Source: CAYQJV01 sp964417925
GTDB lineage: Bacteria; Hydrothermota; Tepidihabitantia; B3-TA06; CAYQJV01
Assembly: GCA_964417925.1 (NCBI GenBank)
Contig: CAYQJV010000002.1
Coordinates: forward strand, 23,937-87,936
DNA: 64,000 nt
Direction of reading: 5' to 3'
Part shown: piece after piece, positions 1 through 9,120 of the stretch
How positions within the stretch are numbered: position 1 is the stretch's first letter
Layout of the letters: each line of letters starts with the position of its first letter
Translations under genes and position numbers: made by a program
Notes under the pieces: generated by a model
Database searches by the model: none
Seen by the model: only the letters and a program-made list of their open reading frames with translations
What the model was told of the DNA's origin: nothing

Positions 1-566
1 AAAAAGATACTGTAATGAACAATGATACACTTATTTGTTTAATGTCTGTACTAACTTCAAATCCTTCTCTATCTTTTCTCTTTAAGATAAACGACACTTT
101 AATTTCCATTACAGATAAGAATATAAGACCTCTTTATTTTGAAAGAATAATTCATGAAGGAAGGTTTAATCTCCATGAGAGGATAAAATTTGATAGAGAG
201 AGGGGAAAAATAATTTATAATACCGGCGAAGAGTTTCCTCTACCCAAGGACAATGTTTTTGATATTCTCTCCGTGTATTACTACTTAAGAAGTTTGAGAC
301 TTTCTCCTTCCTGTACTACAGATATTTTTGTCCACGTATCCAAAAAAACAGAAAAATACAGAATTTTTGTTTCAGAAGTTTCTGGGGTAAAAGTAAAGGA
401 CAAGTATTACGAATGTTACAAAATAACTCCTATATTAATAAATGGGAAAGACCATGGGAAATTAATGATCTCTTATACAACAAGAGATGATAGGAAACTT
501 CCTGTTTTACTTATTGCAAAGTTAGGCATAGGAAGTATAAAGGGGGAATTGGAAAAATGGGAATAG
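1..566 (+). CDS. DUF3108-family envelope protein, 5' end outside window
   Basis: The reading frame is open to the first base of the window, so the N-terminus (expected to hold a signal peptide) is missing. What remains resembles the C-terminal two thirds of DUF3108 proteins: an 'HEGRF' segment with a following FD, a 'DVxDxxSxYYYLR'-like stretch near residue 80 (FDILSVYYYLR), a later 'KITPILINGK' strand, and the closing 'DDRKLPVLL...LGIGSIKGEL' pattern. The family is periplasmic or outer-membrane associated with unknown function. The stop overlaps the start of the next gene by ten bases, so the two are probably cotranscribed. Confidence 0.6.
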   Translation, partial: KDTVMNNDTLICLMSVLTSNPSLSFLFKINDTLISITDKNIRPLYFERIIHEGRFNLHERIKFDRERGKIIYNTGEEFPLPKDNVFDILSVYYYLRSLRLSPSCTTDIFVHVSKKTEKYRIFVSEVSGVKVKDKYYECYKITPILINGKDHGKLMISYTTRDDRKLPVLLIAKLGIGSIKGELEKWE

Positions 567-1585
567 CCTATGCAGTTATTTTAGCAGGAGGAAAAGGAGA
601 GAGATTTTGGCCCTATAGTACTACTAATAGACCAAAGCAGTTTTTAAAACTTTTTTCTCATAATTCTTTAATAAGGAATACTAAAGAAAGACTTTCAAGA
701 ATTATTCCTTTGGATAGACAGATATATGTACTACGCGAGGATTTAGTTGGACTTCTTAAAAAGGAAATTCCTGAACTTAAAGATAAAAACATACTTAAAG
801 AACCCTTAAGTAAAAATACAGCTCCTGCAATCGCACTTTCTGCTTGGTATCTTAGAGATTTTTTGGATGCAGTAATGGTGGTCCTACCTGCTGATCATTA
901 CATAAAAAAAGTTACATCTTACAGGAAAGATTTAAGAAAAGCAATAAAAATTGCATCCAAGTACAACTCACTTGTTACATTTGGAATTACTCCTTCTTAT
1001 CCTGCAACTGGATATGGATATATAGAAGTGGGCGAAGAGATCGAAAAAAAGATTTTTAGAGTAAAAAGATTTACCGAAAAGCCTTCTTTAAGGACTGCAA
1101 AACAATATTTAAAAAAAGGAAATTACTTTTGGAATAGTGGTATGTTCGTATGGAGAGTAAAAACAATTCTTTCTGCTTTTGAAAAATACATGCCGGATTT
1201 ATACAAATATCTTAAAAAAGTTAATTTTAACCAGAGAAAAACCATAGAGATGTTTTATAAAAAAGCCCCCAGTATATCCATAGATTACGGAATAATGGAA
1301 AAGGCAGAAAATATTACAATGATAAAGGCAGACTTTATATGGGATGATCTTGGAAGTTGGCTTGCTGTAGAAAGGCATGGTAAAAAGATAGGGAAAAATA
1401 CAGGGATAGGGAACTTTTACAGTTTAGATTCAGAAGGATGTATTGTAGTAAACGAAGACGGAGTAGTTGCAATACTTGGTGTGAAGAACTTAATTGTTGT
1501 GAAGTACAAAAACAAAATTCTGGTTGCTGATAAAAAAAGAGCAGAGGATGTAAAAAAAATAGCCAAAATTATTGAAAAAAGATGA
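557..1585 (+). CDS. manC: Mannose-1-phosphate guanylyltransferase (GDP-mannose pyrophosphorylase)
   Basis: Predicted to make GDP-mannose from mannose-1-phosphate and GTP for surface polysaccharide. The 342-residue protein opens with the nucleotidyltransferase signature GGKGERFWPYS and the downstream 'RPKQFL'. It continues with VLPADHYI near residue 108, FTEKPS near 170, WNSGMFVWR near 190, the substrate motif SIDYGIMEKA and WDDLGSW near 265. The length fits the single-domain thermophile type, without the phosphomannose isomerase domain of longer ManC proteins. The ATG lies inside the end of the DUF3108 gene, suggesting translational coupling. Confidence 0.92.
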   Translation: MGIAYAVILAGGKGERFWPYSTTNRPKQFLKLFSHNSLIRNTKERLSRIIPLDRQIYVLREDLVGLLKKEIPELKDKNILKEPLSKNTAPAIALSAWYLRDFLDAVMVVLPADHYIKKVTSYRKDLRKAIKIASKYNSLVTFGITPSYPATGYGYIEVGEEIEKKIFRVKRFTEKPSLRTAKQYLKKGNYFWNSGMFVWRVKTILSAFEKYMPDLYKYLKKVNFNQRKTIEMFYKKAPSISIDYGIMEKAENITMIKADFIWDDLGSWLAVERHGKKIGKNTGIGNFYSLDSEGCIVVNEDGVVAILGVKNLIVVKYKNKILVADKKRAEDVKKIAKIIEKR

Positions 1586-1589
1586 TTTC

Positions 1590-1617
1590 TTGACCAAAGG
1601 AGAATTTGATGTATAAT
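1590..1617 (+). promoter_or_regulatory. Sigma-70-type promoter for the SPOR protein gene
   Basis: TTGACC at 1590-1595, a 16-base spacer and TATAAT at 1612-1617. A GGAGG site follows just before the ATG at 1663. Confidence 0.7.
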
Positions 1618-1662
1618 AGTTTGTGGAAAATTTTATTATAATTAAATATAAGGAGGTGAAGG

Positions 1663-2103
1663 ATGAGAAAATCTTTATTAATGCTTTTCATATTCCTGGG
1701 AACAGGAATTTTCTGTGTTCCCAGAAAGACTACCAAAGTGGTTGTCCCTGAAAAGGAATATACTCTTTATGAGATAGAAGAAGGAGAAAAGAAAGATACA
1801 CTTGTCACCCGGGAAATCACACCAGAAGAGACCATCAAAACACCTCCAAAAACTACACTTGGATACAGAGTTCAAATTTTCGCCTCTGCTACCCAAGAGG
1901 GAGCAGAAAGAGTTGCAGCAGAGGCAAGGTTTAAATTTACAGAACCTGTGTATGTTGAATATGAACCTCATCCCTTTGCTCCTTATAAGGTGAGAGTTGG
2001 GGATTTCCTTAACAAGTCAGATGCAGAGGTTTTAAGAAATCGTGCAAGGATGATGGGGTATTCAGATGCTTGGATAGTACAGACAGAAGTGAATGTACCG
2101 TGA
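1663..2103 (+). CDS. SPOR-domain envelope (lipo)protein
   Basis: A 146-residue exported protein. A basic start and hydrophobic run end in Cys18 (GIFC), read as a lipidation site although the residue before Cys is Phe rather than Gly, Ala or Ser. A low-complexity linker leads to a C-terminal SPOR domain (about residues 68-145) with the typical YRVQIFAS beginning, the YKVRVGDF core and a final helix-strand. SPOR domains bind denuded peptidoglycan glycan strands, usually at division sites. GGAGG precedes the ATG. The stop overlaps the GTG start of the next gene. Confidence 0.8.
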   Translation: MRKSLLMLFIFLGTGIFCVPRKTTKVVVPEKEYTLYEIEEGEKKDTLVTREITPEETIKTPPKTTLGYRVQIFASATQEGAERVAAEARFKFTEPVYVEYEPHPFAPYKVRVGDFLNKSDAEVLRNRARMMGYSDAWIVQTEVNVP

Positions 2104-2693
2104 ATAAAATAATTATTGCTACAGGCAATCTTCATAAGCTTGACGAATACCGAAAATTACTTTATAATTATAAAGTAATAACTCCTTTGGAGGAGGGAAT
2201 TATTTACAAAGGAGTTGAGGAAGGTGATGATTATAAAACGAATGCTGAGAAGAAAGTAGATGCTGTGCTTCAGCAAAAGAAGAATATATGGATATTGGGA
2301 GAAGATTCTGGATTAGAGGTGGATGCATTAAAGGGGAAACCTGGAACGAGATCTGCGAGGTTTGTAGGCAGTGATAAAGAGAACAGAGAAAAAATATTAG
2401 AGTTGATGACACAAATTCCATGGTTTAAAAGGACTGCAAGATTCAGATGTGTGATAGTGTTATGGGATGGCAGAGAGAAACATATCTTTGAAGATACATG
2501 CGAGGGTTTAATTGGGGTGGAGGAAAAAGGAGAAAAAGGTTTTGGATATGATCCAATATTTATTCCTTGGGGATTTTCAAAGACTTTTGCAGAATTGGGA
2601 GAAAGGATAAAGAACAAGATAAGTCACAGAGCTAAGGCTGTAAAAAAGTTAAAGGAATTTTTAGAAAGTCGGGGAGTAGCGCAGCCCGGATAG
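2100..2693 (+). CDS. rdgB: XTP/dITP diphosphatase (HAM1/RdgB family)
   Basis: Removes non-canonical purine nucleotides (XTP, dITP) from the pool by releasing pyrophosphate. Family hallmarks are IIATGNLHKLDE at the start, GEDSGLEVDAL near residue 73, PGTRSARF, and GFGYDPIF near residue 150 followed by a SHRAKA end. I take GTG at 2100 as the start: it overlaps the previous stop (GTGA) and places the protein start directly at the conserved strand, whereas an in-frame ATG at 2070 would add ten unrelated residues. The last eight codons lie inside the tRNA-Pro gene and the stop TAG falls in its D-loop. Confidence 0.9.
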   Translation: MNKIIIATGNLHKLDEYRKLLYNYKVITPLEEGIIYKGVEEGDDYKTNAEKKVDAVLQQKKNIWILGEDSGLEVDALKGKPGTRSARFVGSDKENREKILELMTQIPWFKRTARFRCVIVLWDGREKHIFEDTCEGLIGVEEKGEKGFGYDPIFIPWGFSKTFAELGERIKNKISHRAKAVKKLKEFLESRGVAQPG

Positions 2694-2744
2694 CGCACCT
2701 GCCTTGGGAGCAGGGGGTCGGTGGTTCAAATCCACTCTCCCCGA
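2670..2744 (+). tRNA. tRNA-Pro (anticodon UGG)
   Basis: Acceptor strands 2670-2676 and 2737-2743 pair fully (CGGGGAG with CTCCCCG), A2744 is the discriminator, and the anticodon loop CTTGGGA gives UGG. The T arm is GGTGG/TTCAAAT/CCACT. CCA is not encoded. The gene overlaps the end of rdgB and a U-run follows it. Confidence 0.95.
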
Positions 2745-2765
2745 CGTTTAATTTTTTTTAAATAA

Positions 2766-3764
2766 ATGTACAAAAAAGACTTTTACTACAATCTTCCCGA
2801 AGAATTAATTGCAAAAACTCCCTTTTATCCAAGGGATGAATGTAGATTGATGGTGGTTGATAGAAAAACCCAGAAGATAGAAGATAAAATATTCAAAGAA
2901 ATTCTTTACTACCTTAAAAAAGGTGATGTAATCGTACTTAACGATACAAGAGTTTATCCTGTTAGAGTATTACTCTATCGAAGAACCGGGATGATACTGG
3001 ATGCAGTGTTTATACGAGAAAATGGTAAATGGAAAATTCTTGCCAAAAAAATGGGAAGATTAAAGAATCAAGAAATACTTTTTACTCAGGATGGGAAAAA
3101 AGCAGTAAAGGTTTGCAAAAAAGGAGAAAATATATACATAGATCCTTTCCTTCCAATAGAAGAGCTATTTGAAAAATATGGCAGAGCTCCATTGCCCCCA
3201 TATATTAAAAGAGCACCCGAAGAAAAAGATAAAGAAGATTACCAAACGGTTTATGCAAAAAAAGGACTTTCAGTTGCAGCTCCTACAGCAGGGTTACATT
3301 TCACGGATAAACTTTTAAAAGAAATTGAAAAAATAGGAGTAAAAGTTGTTTATATTACTTTAAACATAGGAGAACCTACTTTTAAACCAATAGAAAAAGA
3401 AAAAATAGAAGAACATGAAATGGGAGAAGAAGAGTATGAAATTGAGGAATCCGCTTGTAAAGAGATAGAAAGCGCAAAAAGGGTAATTGCAGTAGGCACA
3501 AGTGTAGTAAGAGCGCTGGAGGATTGTGTGAAAAAATATAAAAAACTCGTACCTATAAGAGAAAAAGCCTCTATATTCATATATCCAGGATTTAAATTTG
3601 AGGTAGTAGATGTTCTGCTTACCAACTTACATCAGCCTGAATCTCCTCCTCTTATACTTACCGCTTCTTTTGCAGGAAGAGAACTGTTACTTAAGGCATA
3701 TAAAAGAGCGGTTGAAAAAGGGTATAGATTCCTCAGCTATGGCGATGCTATGCTCATTTTATGA
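2766..3764 (+). CDS. queA: tRNA preQ1(34) S-adenosylmethionine ribosyltransferase-isomerase
   Basis: Transfers and rearranges the ribosyl group of SAM onto preQ1 at tRNA position 34 to give epoxyqueuosine. The 332-residue length and motifs fit QueA: FYYNLPEELIA at the start, KGDVIVLNDTRV near residue 55, GRAPLPPYIKR near 140, VAAPTAGLHFT near 170, and NLHQPESPPLIL near 285. The ATG lies 21 bases after tRNA-Pro with no recognisable ribosome binding site, so the message may come from the same transcript after tRNA trimming. It overlaps tgt through ATGA, an arrangement typical of queuosine operons. Confidence 0.95.
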   Translation: MYKKDFYYNLPEELIAKTPFYPRDECRLMVVDRKTQKIEDKIFKEILYYLKKGDVIVLNDTRVYPVRVLLYRRTGMILDAVFIRENGKWKILAKKMGRLKNQEILFTQDGKKAVKVCKKGENIYIDPFLPIEELFEKYGRAPLPPYIKRAPEEKDKEDYQTVYAKKGLSVAAPTAGLHFTDKLLKEIEKIGVKVVYITLNIGEPTFKPIEKEKIEEHEMGEEEYEIEESACKEIESAKRVIAVGTSVVRALEDCVKKYKKLVPIREKASIFIYPGFKFEVVDVLLTNLHQPESPPLILTASFAGRELLLKAYKRAVEKGYRFLSYGDAMLIL

Positions 3765-4861
3765 TAAAATTTGAAGTTTTAAAACAAGAAAAGAAAGCGA
3801 GAAGGGGAAGGTTATATCTGAGTCATGGAGTTGTTGAAACTCCTGTATTCATGCCTGTAGCCACTCAAGGAACAGTAAAAACTTTTACTCCAGAAGAACT
3901 TAGAACTCTTGGAGTTCAAATGGTTGTTTCAAACACCTATCATCTTTATCTTCGGCCAGGACCTTCTATAATAAAAAAAGCAGGAGGAATATCTGAGTTT
4001 ATGGGATGGAATAAACCGGTGCTTACAGATTCTGGAGGATTTCAGGTTTATTCTCTTGCAAAGTTGTGTAGAATTACAGATGAAGGAGTGATATTTCAAT
4101 CCCATATTGATGGATCTTATCACGAATTTACCCCTGAAAAGGTAGCAGAGATAGAAAATGCGTTATCTTCGGATATCAAAATGCCTCTGGATGAATGTCT
4201 TCCCTATCCATCTTCCTATAGTGATGCAATGCATGCTGTGGATAGGACAACTCTATGGGCAGAGAGGACTTTAAAGGTAGGAAATAAAAACGAATTTTTT
4301 GGAATTATTCAAGGAAGTACATACAAGGATTTAAGAAAAAGACATACTGAAGATATGCTTTCCCTTGATTTTGCTGGTTATGCAATAGGGGGATTGTGCA
4401 TAGGAGAACCTTCTTATGTCACCTATGAAGTTACAGAAATAGTAACTGAAATAATTCCTTCGGATAAGCCAAGATATCTTATGGGAGCTGGATATCCAGA
4501 AGATATTGTGGAGGCCGTTAAAAGAGGTATTGACATTTTTGATTGTGTATTACCTACACGAAATGGAAGAACCGGTACTGCTTTTACTTCTACAGGAAGA
4601 GTACTCATAAGAAACGAAAAATATAAAGAGGATTTTTCTCCTCTTGATCCATTTTGCGATTGTTATACCTGTAAAAACTTCTCAAAAGCATATCTCAGAC
4701 ATCTTTTTATTACTGGTGAAATTCTTGGTCCAAGACTTCTAAGTATTCATAACATTCATTTTTATATGAAACTTTTAAAAACCATAAGAGAAAAGATAGA
4801 AGAAGGAAGTTTTTACAGTTGGGCAGAAGAATTTATTCAAAACAATTCTTACAAACGTTAA
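3761..4861 (+). CDS. tgt: tRNA-guanine(34) transglycosylase
   Basis: Exchanges guanine 34 for preQ1 in tRNAs with GUN anticodons. Visible residues are Asp90 in TDSGGFQ, the nucleophile Asp261 in DCVLPTRNGR, and zinc ligands Cys299, Cys301, Cys304 and His330. The usual MAFDEC loop reads MPLDEC here, a mild deviation next to the substrate pocket. Length (366) is normal for bacterial Tgt. It is translationally coupled to queA and its stop overlaps the stop of the convergent radical SAM gene. Confidence 0.96.
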   Translation: MIKFEVLKQEKKARRGRLYLSHGVVETPVFMPVATQGTVKTFTPEELRTLGVQMVVSNTYHLYLRPGPSIIKKAGGISEFMGWNKPVLTDSGGFQVYSLAKLCRITDEGVIFQSHIDGSYHEFTPEKVAEIENALSSDIKMPLDECLPYPSSYSDAMHAVDRTTLWAERTLKVGNKNEFFGIIQGSTYKDLRKRHTEDMLSLDFAGYAIGGLCIGEPSYVTYEVTEIVTEIIPSDKPRYLMGAGYPEDIVEAVKRGIDIFDCVLPTRNGRTGTAFTSTGRVLIRNEKYKEDFSPLDPFCDCYTCKNFSKAYLRHLFITGEILGPRLLSIHNIHFYMKLLKTIREKIEEGSFYSWAEEFIQNNSYKR

Positions 4862-6336
4862 TCTATTTTAAAGACTTTTTGAAAATGAAAACCGTAGATT
4901 GCAAGTGTGACTACTTTGGGTAAGAGTAGAGGTTTTCTAAAAAAAGACCAAAGAAGAGTTTTCCAGTAAAATAACCTTCCTTTGCTCTTTAACCCTAAAT
5001 ACCATATTGACTTGAAAAATGCTTTAATATATGCAAAGTCTAATTTAGTTTTTCCTTTTGGTAAATATCTGTATTCTTTTATGAAATTCATTATTCTCTT
5101 ATAGTAATGTTTTGGAGAATAGAGGGTTTGTATTACCTTTCTGTAGCCTTTTAGGAGGATGTGTGGAGACATTTTAGGTTTAAAATTCATTGAAAAATCG
5201 GTATTGTTTCCAGAAATATCCTTCAATAACCGTTTTTCCTTTAAAAGCCTTTGATAAAGTCTTGATCCTCGTGGAGCATTAAGTAATCCTACCATTGCAG
5301 TTACAATTCCACTTTTCTGTATAAACCTTACCATTCTGTTAAAAATTGATGGAGAATCACTATCAAACCCAAGAATAAATCCTCCCTGAACTTGTAATCC
5401 CCTTCTTTGTAATTTCTTGATACTTTCTATCATATTTCGATTTTTATTTGGAATTTTTCCACATTCGTTTAAACTTTCTTCATTAGGAGTTTCTATTCCT
5501 ACGAAGACTGTATCAAAACCGGCTTTAACCATCAATCTCATTAACTCTTCATCATCCGAAAGATTTATAGAAGTTTCTGTGAAAAAAGAAAATGGATATT
5601 TCTTTTTCTCCATCCATTTAATCATGGCAGGAAGAATGTCATTCTTCAACTTTATCTTGTTTCCTATAAAATTATCATCCACTATAAACACCCCTCCTCT
5701 CCATCCTTCCCTATACAGTGCTTCAAGTTCATCGATCATCTGTTGTGTATCTTTTGTTCGCGGTGTATGTCCGTATAAAAACGGAATATCACAAAATTCA
5801 CAATCAAAAGGGCATCCCCTGGAATATTGAATACTCATAGAAGAATATTTTTTCATATCTAAAAGTTCCCAAAGGGGTAGTGGTGTATCTTTTATATCGG
5901 CTAACTCTTTTGAACGATAGATATGTTTTGGGTTGTTTTTTTCCAGATCCCGGATAAAAAATGGAAGAGTAATTTCTGCTTCATTAAGTACCAGATGGTC
6001 TATTCTTTCATACTTTTCGTACTCAGTAGTAAATAAAGGACCTCCTGCTACAATTTTTTTATTCATTTTTTTGCATCTATCAATTATCTCTTTCACTGAT
6101 TCTCTTTGCACAACCATCGCACTTATAAAAACGTAATCTGCCCATTTAATATCTTCGTCCTGAAGAGGGGTTACATTCATATCCACTAATTTTTTTTCCC
6201 ATTTTTGAGGCAACATTCCTGCAACCGTTAAAAGCCCTAAGGGAGGTAAACTTGCTTTTTTGGAGATAAATTTTAGAGCATACTTAAAACTCCAAAAAGT
6301 ATCAGGATATTTAGGATATACTAATAAAATTTTCAT
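4858..6336 (-). CDS. B12-binding radical SAM protein with DUF4070-like C-terminus
   Basis: A 492-residue protein with an N-terminal cobalamin-binding Rossmann-like domain (about 1-140; LPPLGLLTVAGML, VAGGPLFT), then a radical SAM core with the cluster motif CPFDCEFC near residue 178, the ribose/SAM stretch IVDDNFIGN near 222 and a VGIETPNEESL segment near 278. The C-terminus (about 345-480) matches the DUF4070 extension. Relatives modify lipids, hopanoids or other hydrophobic substrates; the substrate here is unknown. The gene is monocistronic behind its own consensus promoter, with GGAG before the ATG. Confidence 0.8.
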   Translation of the reverse strand: MKILLVYPKYPDTFWSFKYALKFISKKASLPPLGLLTVAGMLPQKWEKKLVDMNVTPLQDEDIKWADYVFISAMVVQRESVKEIIDRCKKMNKKIVAGGPLFTTEYEKYERIDHLVLNEAEITLPFFIRDLEKNNPKHIYRSKELADIKDTPLPLWELLDMKKYSSMSIQYSRGCPFDCEFCDIPFLYGHTPRTKDTQQMIDELEALYREGWRGGVFIVDDNFIGNKIKLKNDILPAMIKWMEKKKYPFSFFTETSINLSDDEELMRLMVKAGFDTVFVGIETPNEESLNECGKIPNKNRNMIESIKKLQRRGLQVQGGFILGFDSDSPSIFNRMVRFIQKSGIVTAMVGLLNAPRGSRLYQRLLKEKRLLKDISGNNTDFSMNFKPKMSPHILLKGYRKVIQTLYSPKHYYKRIMNFIKEYRYLPKGKTKLDFAYIKAFFKSIWYLGLKSKGRLFYWKTLLWSFFRKPLLLPKVVTLAIYGFHFQKVFKID

Positions 6337-6366
6337 TTTATACTCCTTTATTTTGTTTTCTTAAAA

Positions 6367-6395
6367 ATTATAGGCCTTTAATTGAACTTTGTCAA
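6367..6395 (-). promoter_or_regulatory. Consensus sigma-70 promoter for the radical SAM gene
   Basis: On the minus strand: TTGACA (6395-6390), a 17-base spacer, TATAAT (6372-6367). Both hexamers and the spacing are perfect. The rest of the gap 6396-6489 shows only a weak small hairpin near 6415-6435. Confidence 0.85.
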
Positions 6396-6489
6396 ATTAA
6401 ATTTTACAACCTTATTTTCTCTCTAAAAAGAGACGTAGGCATAAAAGTTCTTACGATATAAAAAAGATAAAATTAAATCAGTTAATAAC

Positions 6490-8259
6490 TCACATACTTG
6501 AGAGAATTTTAAATGTTTTTATTTTTTGCCTTTGTTTTATTTTTACAAAATATACTCCAGGAGATACAGAAATTTTCTTTTCTATAACATCTGATGTTAC
6601 ATATCCGTTAAATATATGAAGTACTTTTCTCCCACAGGGGTCATAAATTGCTATGTCTACCCGATGAGGAGAGTTAAAATTAAACTTGATTTTAAGCGTG
6701 TTCCCAAGATATGATATGCACATAATTTTAGAGTTTTGTTCTTTTTCTGTAATTCCAAGTACACCTTTTGGAATTGCAATTACCGGGATAAAAGCAGAAA
6801 GAGTAATCTCATCGCTTGTTTCTAATTTTTTTCCGTTTAATCCTTCAAAAAACTCATAGTTTCCTTCTGCTTTGGTCTCATAATAAAAATTTACTGTAGT
6901 ATCTTTATTACTCTGCAATAGATATATCTTATAAGTTTGAAGGTCCTTTCCACTTATATCAGGTATGTCTTTGCAAAAACACTCAGCGGAAAGGGGGTCA
7001 GAAGTCTTTACCCAGTATCCATCCTCTTTATCTCCTCTTATGGTTGATGGACAGGCTGTAAGTTCAAACACTTTCAGATCTTCATATTTCAACACTGAAT
7101 CAAGATGGGTGTTGTAAAGATACTTTACTAAACCTTTTAATGGATATGGATAGTTTTCTAAATCAAATTCATGCTCTCCTTTATATTCAAAGGATGATTC
7201 ACCTGGATGAGCATTTTCCCATGCAATAAATTCCTCATAAATCTCATCAGGGGTTGACCATTTAACATCTTTTCCTATGAAGTATTTATTCATCCATTCA
7301 ACAAATCTTTTAAATTCGTCTCTCCTTTGGGAAAGTTCATGGTCATAGGGGTCAGGAGGATTCAAATTATAAAAATGCAGGGTTAAAGCAATGTCCCATA
7401 CTTTTTCTATTCCTTTTGATTCAAGATACCATTTATTTAATAAAAGCATTATTAAATCCTTCTGTCTTGCAGGAACGGTTCCATCCTGAGGTGCTCCATA
7501 ATGGGTTCCAGTACCCCCTATAACCTCAGCAGTAGGCGTTCTTACATAGATTCTTTGGTCTGGGTCTTCCCATAGCATACCTGTAGTATCTGGTCTAAAA
7601 GGATTCCATACACTGTGTTGAAAATACTCATAGAAGCACTCTTCGGTAAAGTTTGTTTCTATTTTAAATCCATGCATCATTGAGTTACCTTTGTCGTCTT
7701 TTAAGCTTCCCTCCATAAATTTCATTCTCTGCACAGGTGCACATGCATAAGCTCCAGCATATTTCTTTACTATTTTCTCAACAGAATCTTTATCAATCCC
7801 CAAGGAAATCATTATTAAACTATCAACATAACGTATATGGTCGTTTATCCCTTTTACAAGTTTTGCTGAATCTTGAATGTAGTTGTTGTATTCAAAATCC
7901 GAAAGACATAGTTCTGGAAGTATCACAACATCGGAAGGAGCCCATCGTCCATCCGGAAGTCTTGCCCATTGGTGAGCATGTATACCAAAGGTATGACCGC
8001 TTTGGGCTGCCTTTTTAATATAATATCTTACAGTTTCTGCTTCAGGAAAAGAAAGGAGTGCAGAATCTGCAAAATCTCCTTGGAACTCTATACATAGTTT
8101 TGGTCTTTTTTCATAAGGAAGGCTGTCAAGATAGCTTATAAGCCATTTAAAGTTCCTCACCCTTTCTTTAAATCCTCCCCAGTCTTTTGGAATACCTGAT
8201 GGTTCATTGTGAACTATTATATGAAAGTGAACGATTGATGAAAAAAGAAATAAAAGCAT
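6490..8259 (-). CDS. Exported deacetylase-like protein with type-A sorting domain
   Basis: A 589-residue exported protein of unknown activity. After a short signal peptide it reads IIVHNEPSG, and near residue 95 it has GIHAHQW. A His-Asn-Glu strand and a His-Ala-His strand are reminiscent of the NodB/polysaccharide-deacetylase barrel, but the canonical order is not matched. The last about 80 residues (VDIAIYDPCGRKVL... PGVYFVKI) form a type-A C-terminal sorting domain of the kind that directs proteins through a T9SS. It is the last gene of the cluster starting at 12864. GGAGG precedes the ATG and eleven bases separate it from the upstream gene. Exported status is firm; the enzymatic role is inference. 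Confidence 0.6.
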   Translation of the reverse strand: MLLFLFSSIVHFHIIVHNEPSGIPKDWGGFKERVRNFKWLISYLDSLPYEKRPKLCIEFQGDFADSALLSFPEAETVRYYIKKAAQSGHTFGIHAHQWARLPDGRWAPSDVVILPELCLSDFEYNNYIQDSAKLVKGINDHIRYVDSLIMISLGIDKDSVEKIVKKYAGAYACAPVQRMKFMEGSLKDDKGNSMMHGFKIETNFTEECFYEYFQHSVWNPFRPDTTGMLWEDPDQRIYVRTPTAEVIGGTGTHYGAPQDGTVPARQKDLIMLLLNKWYLESKGIEKVWDIALTLHFYNLNPPDPYDHELSQRRDEFKRFVEWMNKYFIGKDVKWSTPDEIYEEFIAWENAHPGESSFEYKGEHEFDLENYPYPLKGLVKYLYNTHLDSVLKYEDLKVFELTACPSTIRGDKEDGYWVKTSDPLSAECFCKDIPDISGKDLQTYKIYLLQSNKDTTVNFYYETKAEGNYEFFEGLNGKKLETSDEITLSAFIPVIAIPKGVLGITEKEQNSKIMCISYLGNTLKIKFNFNSPHRVDIAIYDPCGRKVLHIFNGYVTSDVIEKKISVSPGVYFVKIKQRQKIKTFKILSSM

Positions 8260-8268
8260 AAAACCTCC

Positions 8269-9111
8269 TTATATTTCAGTAACTTCGCTCAGTCCTACAA
8301 ATATTATTTTCCCTTCATCAACAAGGGATTTTAATTTTTTTAACTCATTTTCAAAATCGCTTATGAACTTGTCATTTAAAGAAATTTGGAAAACGAATAT
8401 TGTGTATGTGTATATCTTTCCAGGAGGGGCTTTTCCTGTTTCTATATCATCAATCAATGTATACAATCCTTCAAAAAGATTTTTATTGTATCCTTTTCCC
8501 ACGTATACGAGTTTTGCGTTATCATCATGTGTTGTGAAATTATACTTATCCTTTGGCTTCCATATACCTGATTCATAACTTTCTTCCCCTTGGTGTAAAA
8601 AGGATGCAGCTCCCCATAGAATCTTTGGTTCCCAGGTATAGTCATACTTTCCACCGTGTATTGGTGAAAGGAAATGGTCAAATATACTTGAATCCACAGG
8701 GTACTGGATAAAACCTCCAACTACATTAGAAGGTCTTACTCTTAAGGAACCAATTAAATATGCCACATCTGCATAGTTATATTCTGTTTCATGGGCATGG
8801 GGATCTATCTCAAAATTAAGATCTTCCTTAAGCCATCTGACAATGTTCTTACCATTTGTATCCAAAAGAACTGTTCCTGTGTCATACAAGAGGCATGCTT
8901 TAAGAAATGTCCAGTCTGATTGAAAGTTGTATTTTACGTTGTTTCTTTTAAGCATTAAGGCAAACTTTCTTAAATTTTCTCTGTGTGAATAATAATATCC
9001 AGGGTCTTCGGTATAATTCTTATAGGCTGAATTCTTTGGTTCTTCATTGTGGGAAACAATACTTACATACACAGGAGTTCTTAGATAAAGGAAAGCAAAA
9101 AATACCTGCAT
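8269..9111 (-). CDS. Exported deacetylase-like protein, paralogous in pattern to the next gene
   Basis: A 280-residue protein with an N-terminal hydrophobic segment followed at once by VSIVSHNEEP, and DPHAHETEY near residue 100. The same two signatures (HNE-P and HAH) occur in the neighbour ending at 6490, so the two probably share a fold and possibly a metal site. It lacks a sorting domain, so it may stay periplasmic or attached. I do not recognise a named family. It sits nine bases after the hydrolase gene upstream in the same operon. Confidence 0.5.
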   Translation of the reverse strand: MQVFFAFLYLRTPVYVSIVSHNEEPKNSAYKNYTEDPGYYYSHRENLRKFALMLKRNNVKYNFQSDWTFLKACLLYDTGTVLLDTNGKNIVRWLKEDLNFEIDPHAHETEYNYADVAYLIGSLRVRPSNVVGGFIQYPVDSSIFDHFLSPIHGGKYDYTWEPKILWGAASFLHQGEESYESGIWKPKDKYNFTTHDDNAKLVYVGKGYNKNLFEGLYTLIDDIETGKAPPGKIYTYTIFVFQISLNDKFISDFENELKKLKSLVDEGKIIFVGLSEVTEI

Positions 9112-9120
9112 ATTAACTTC

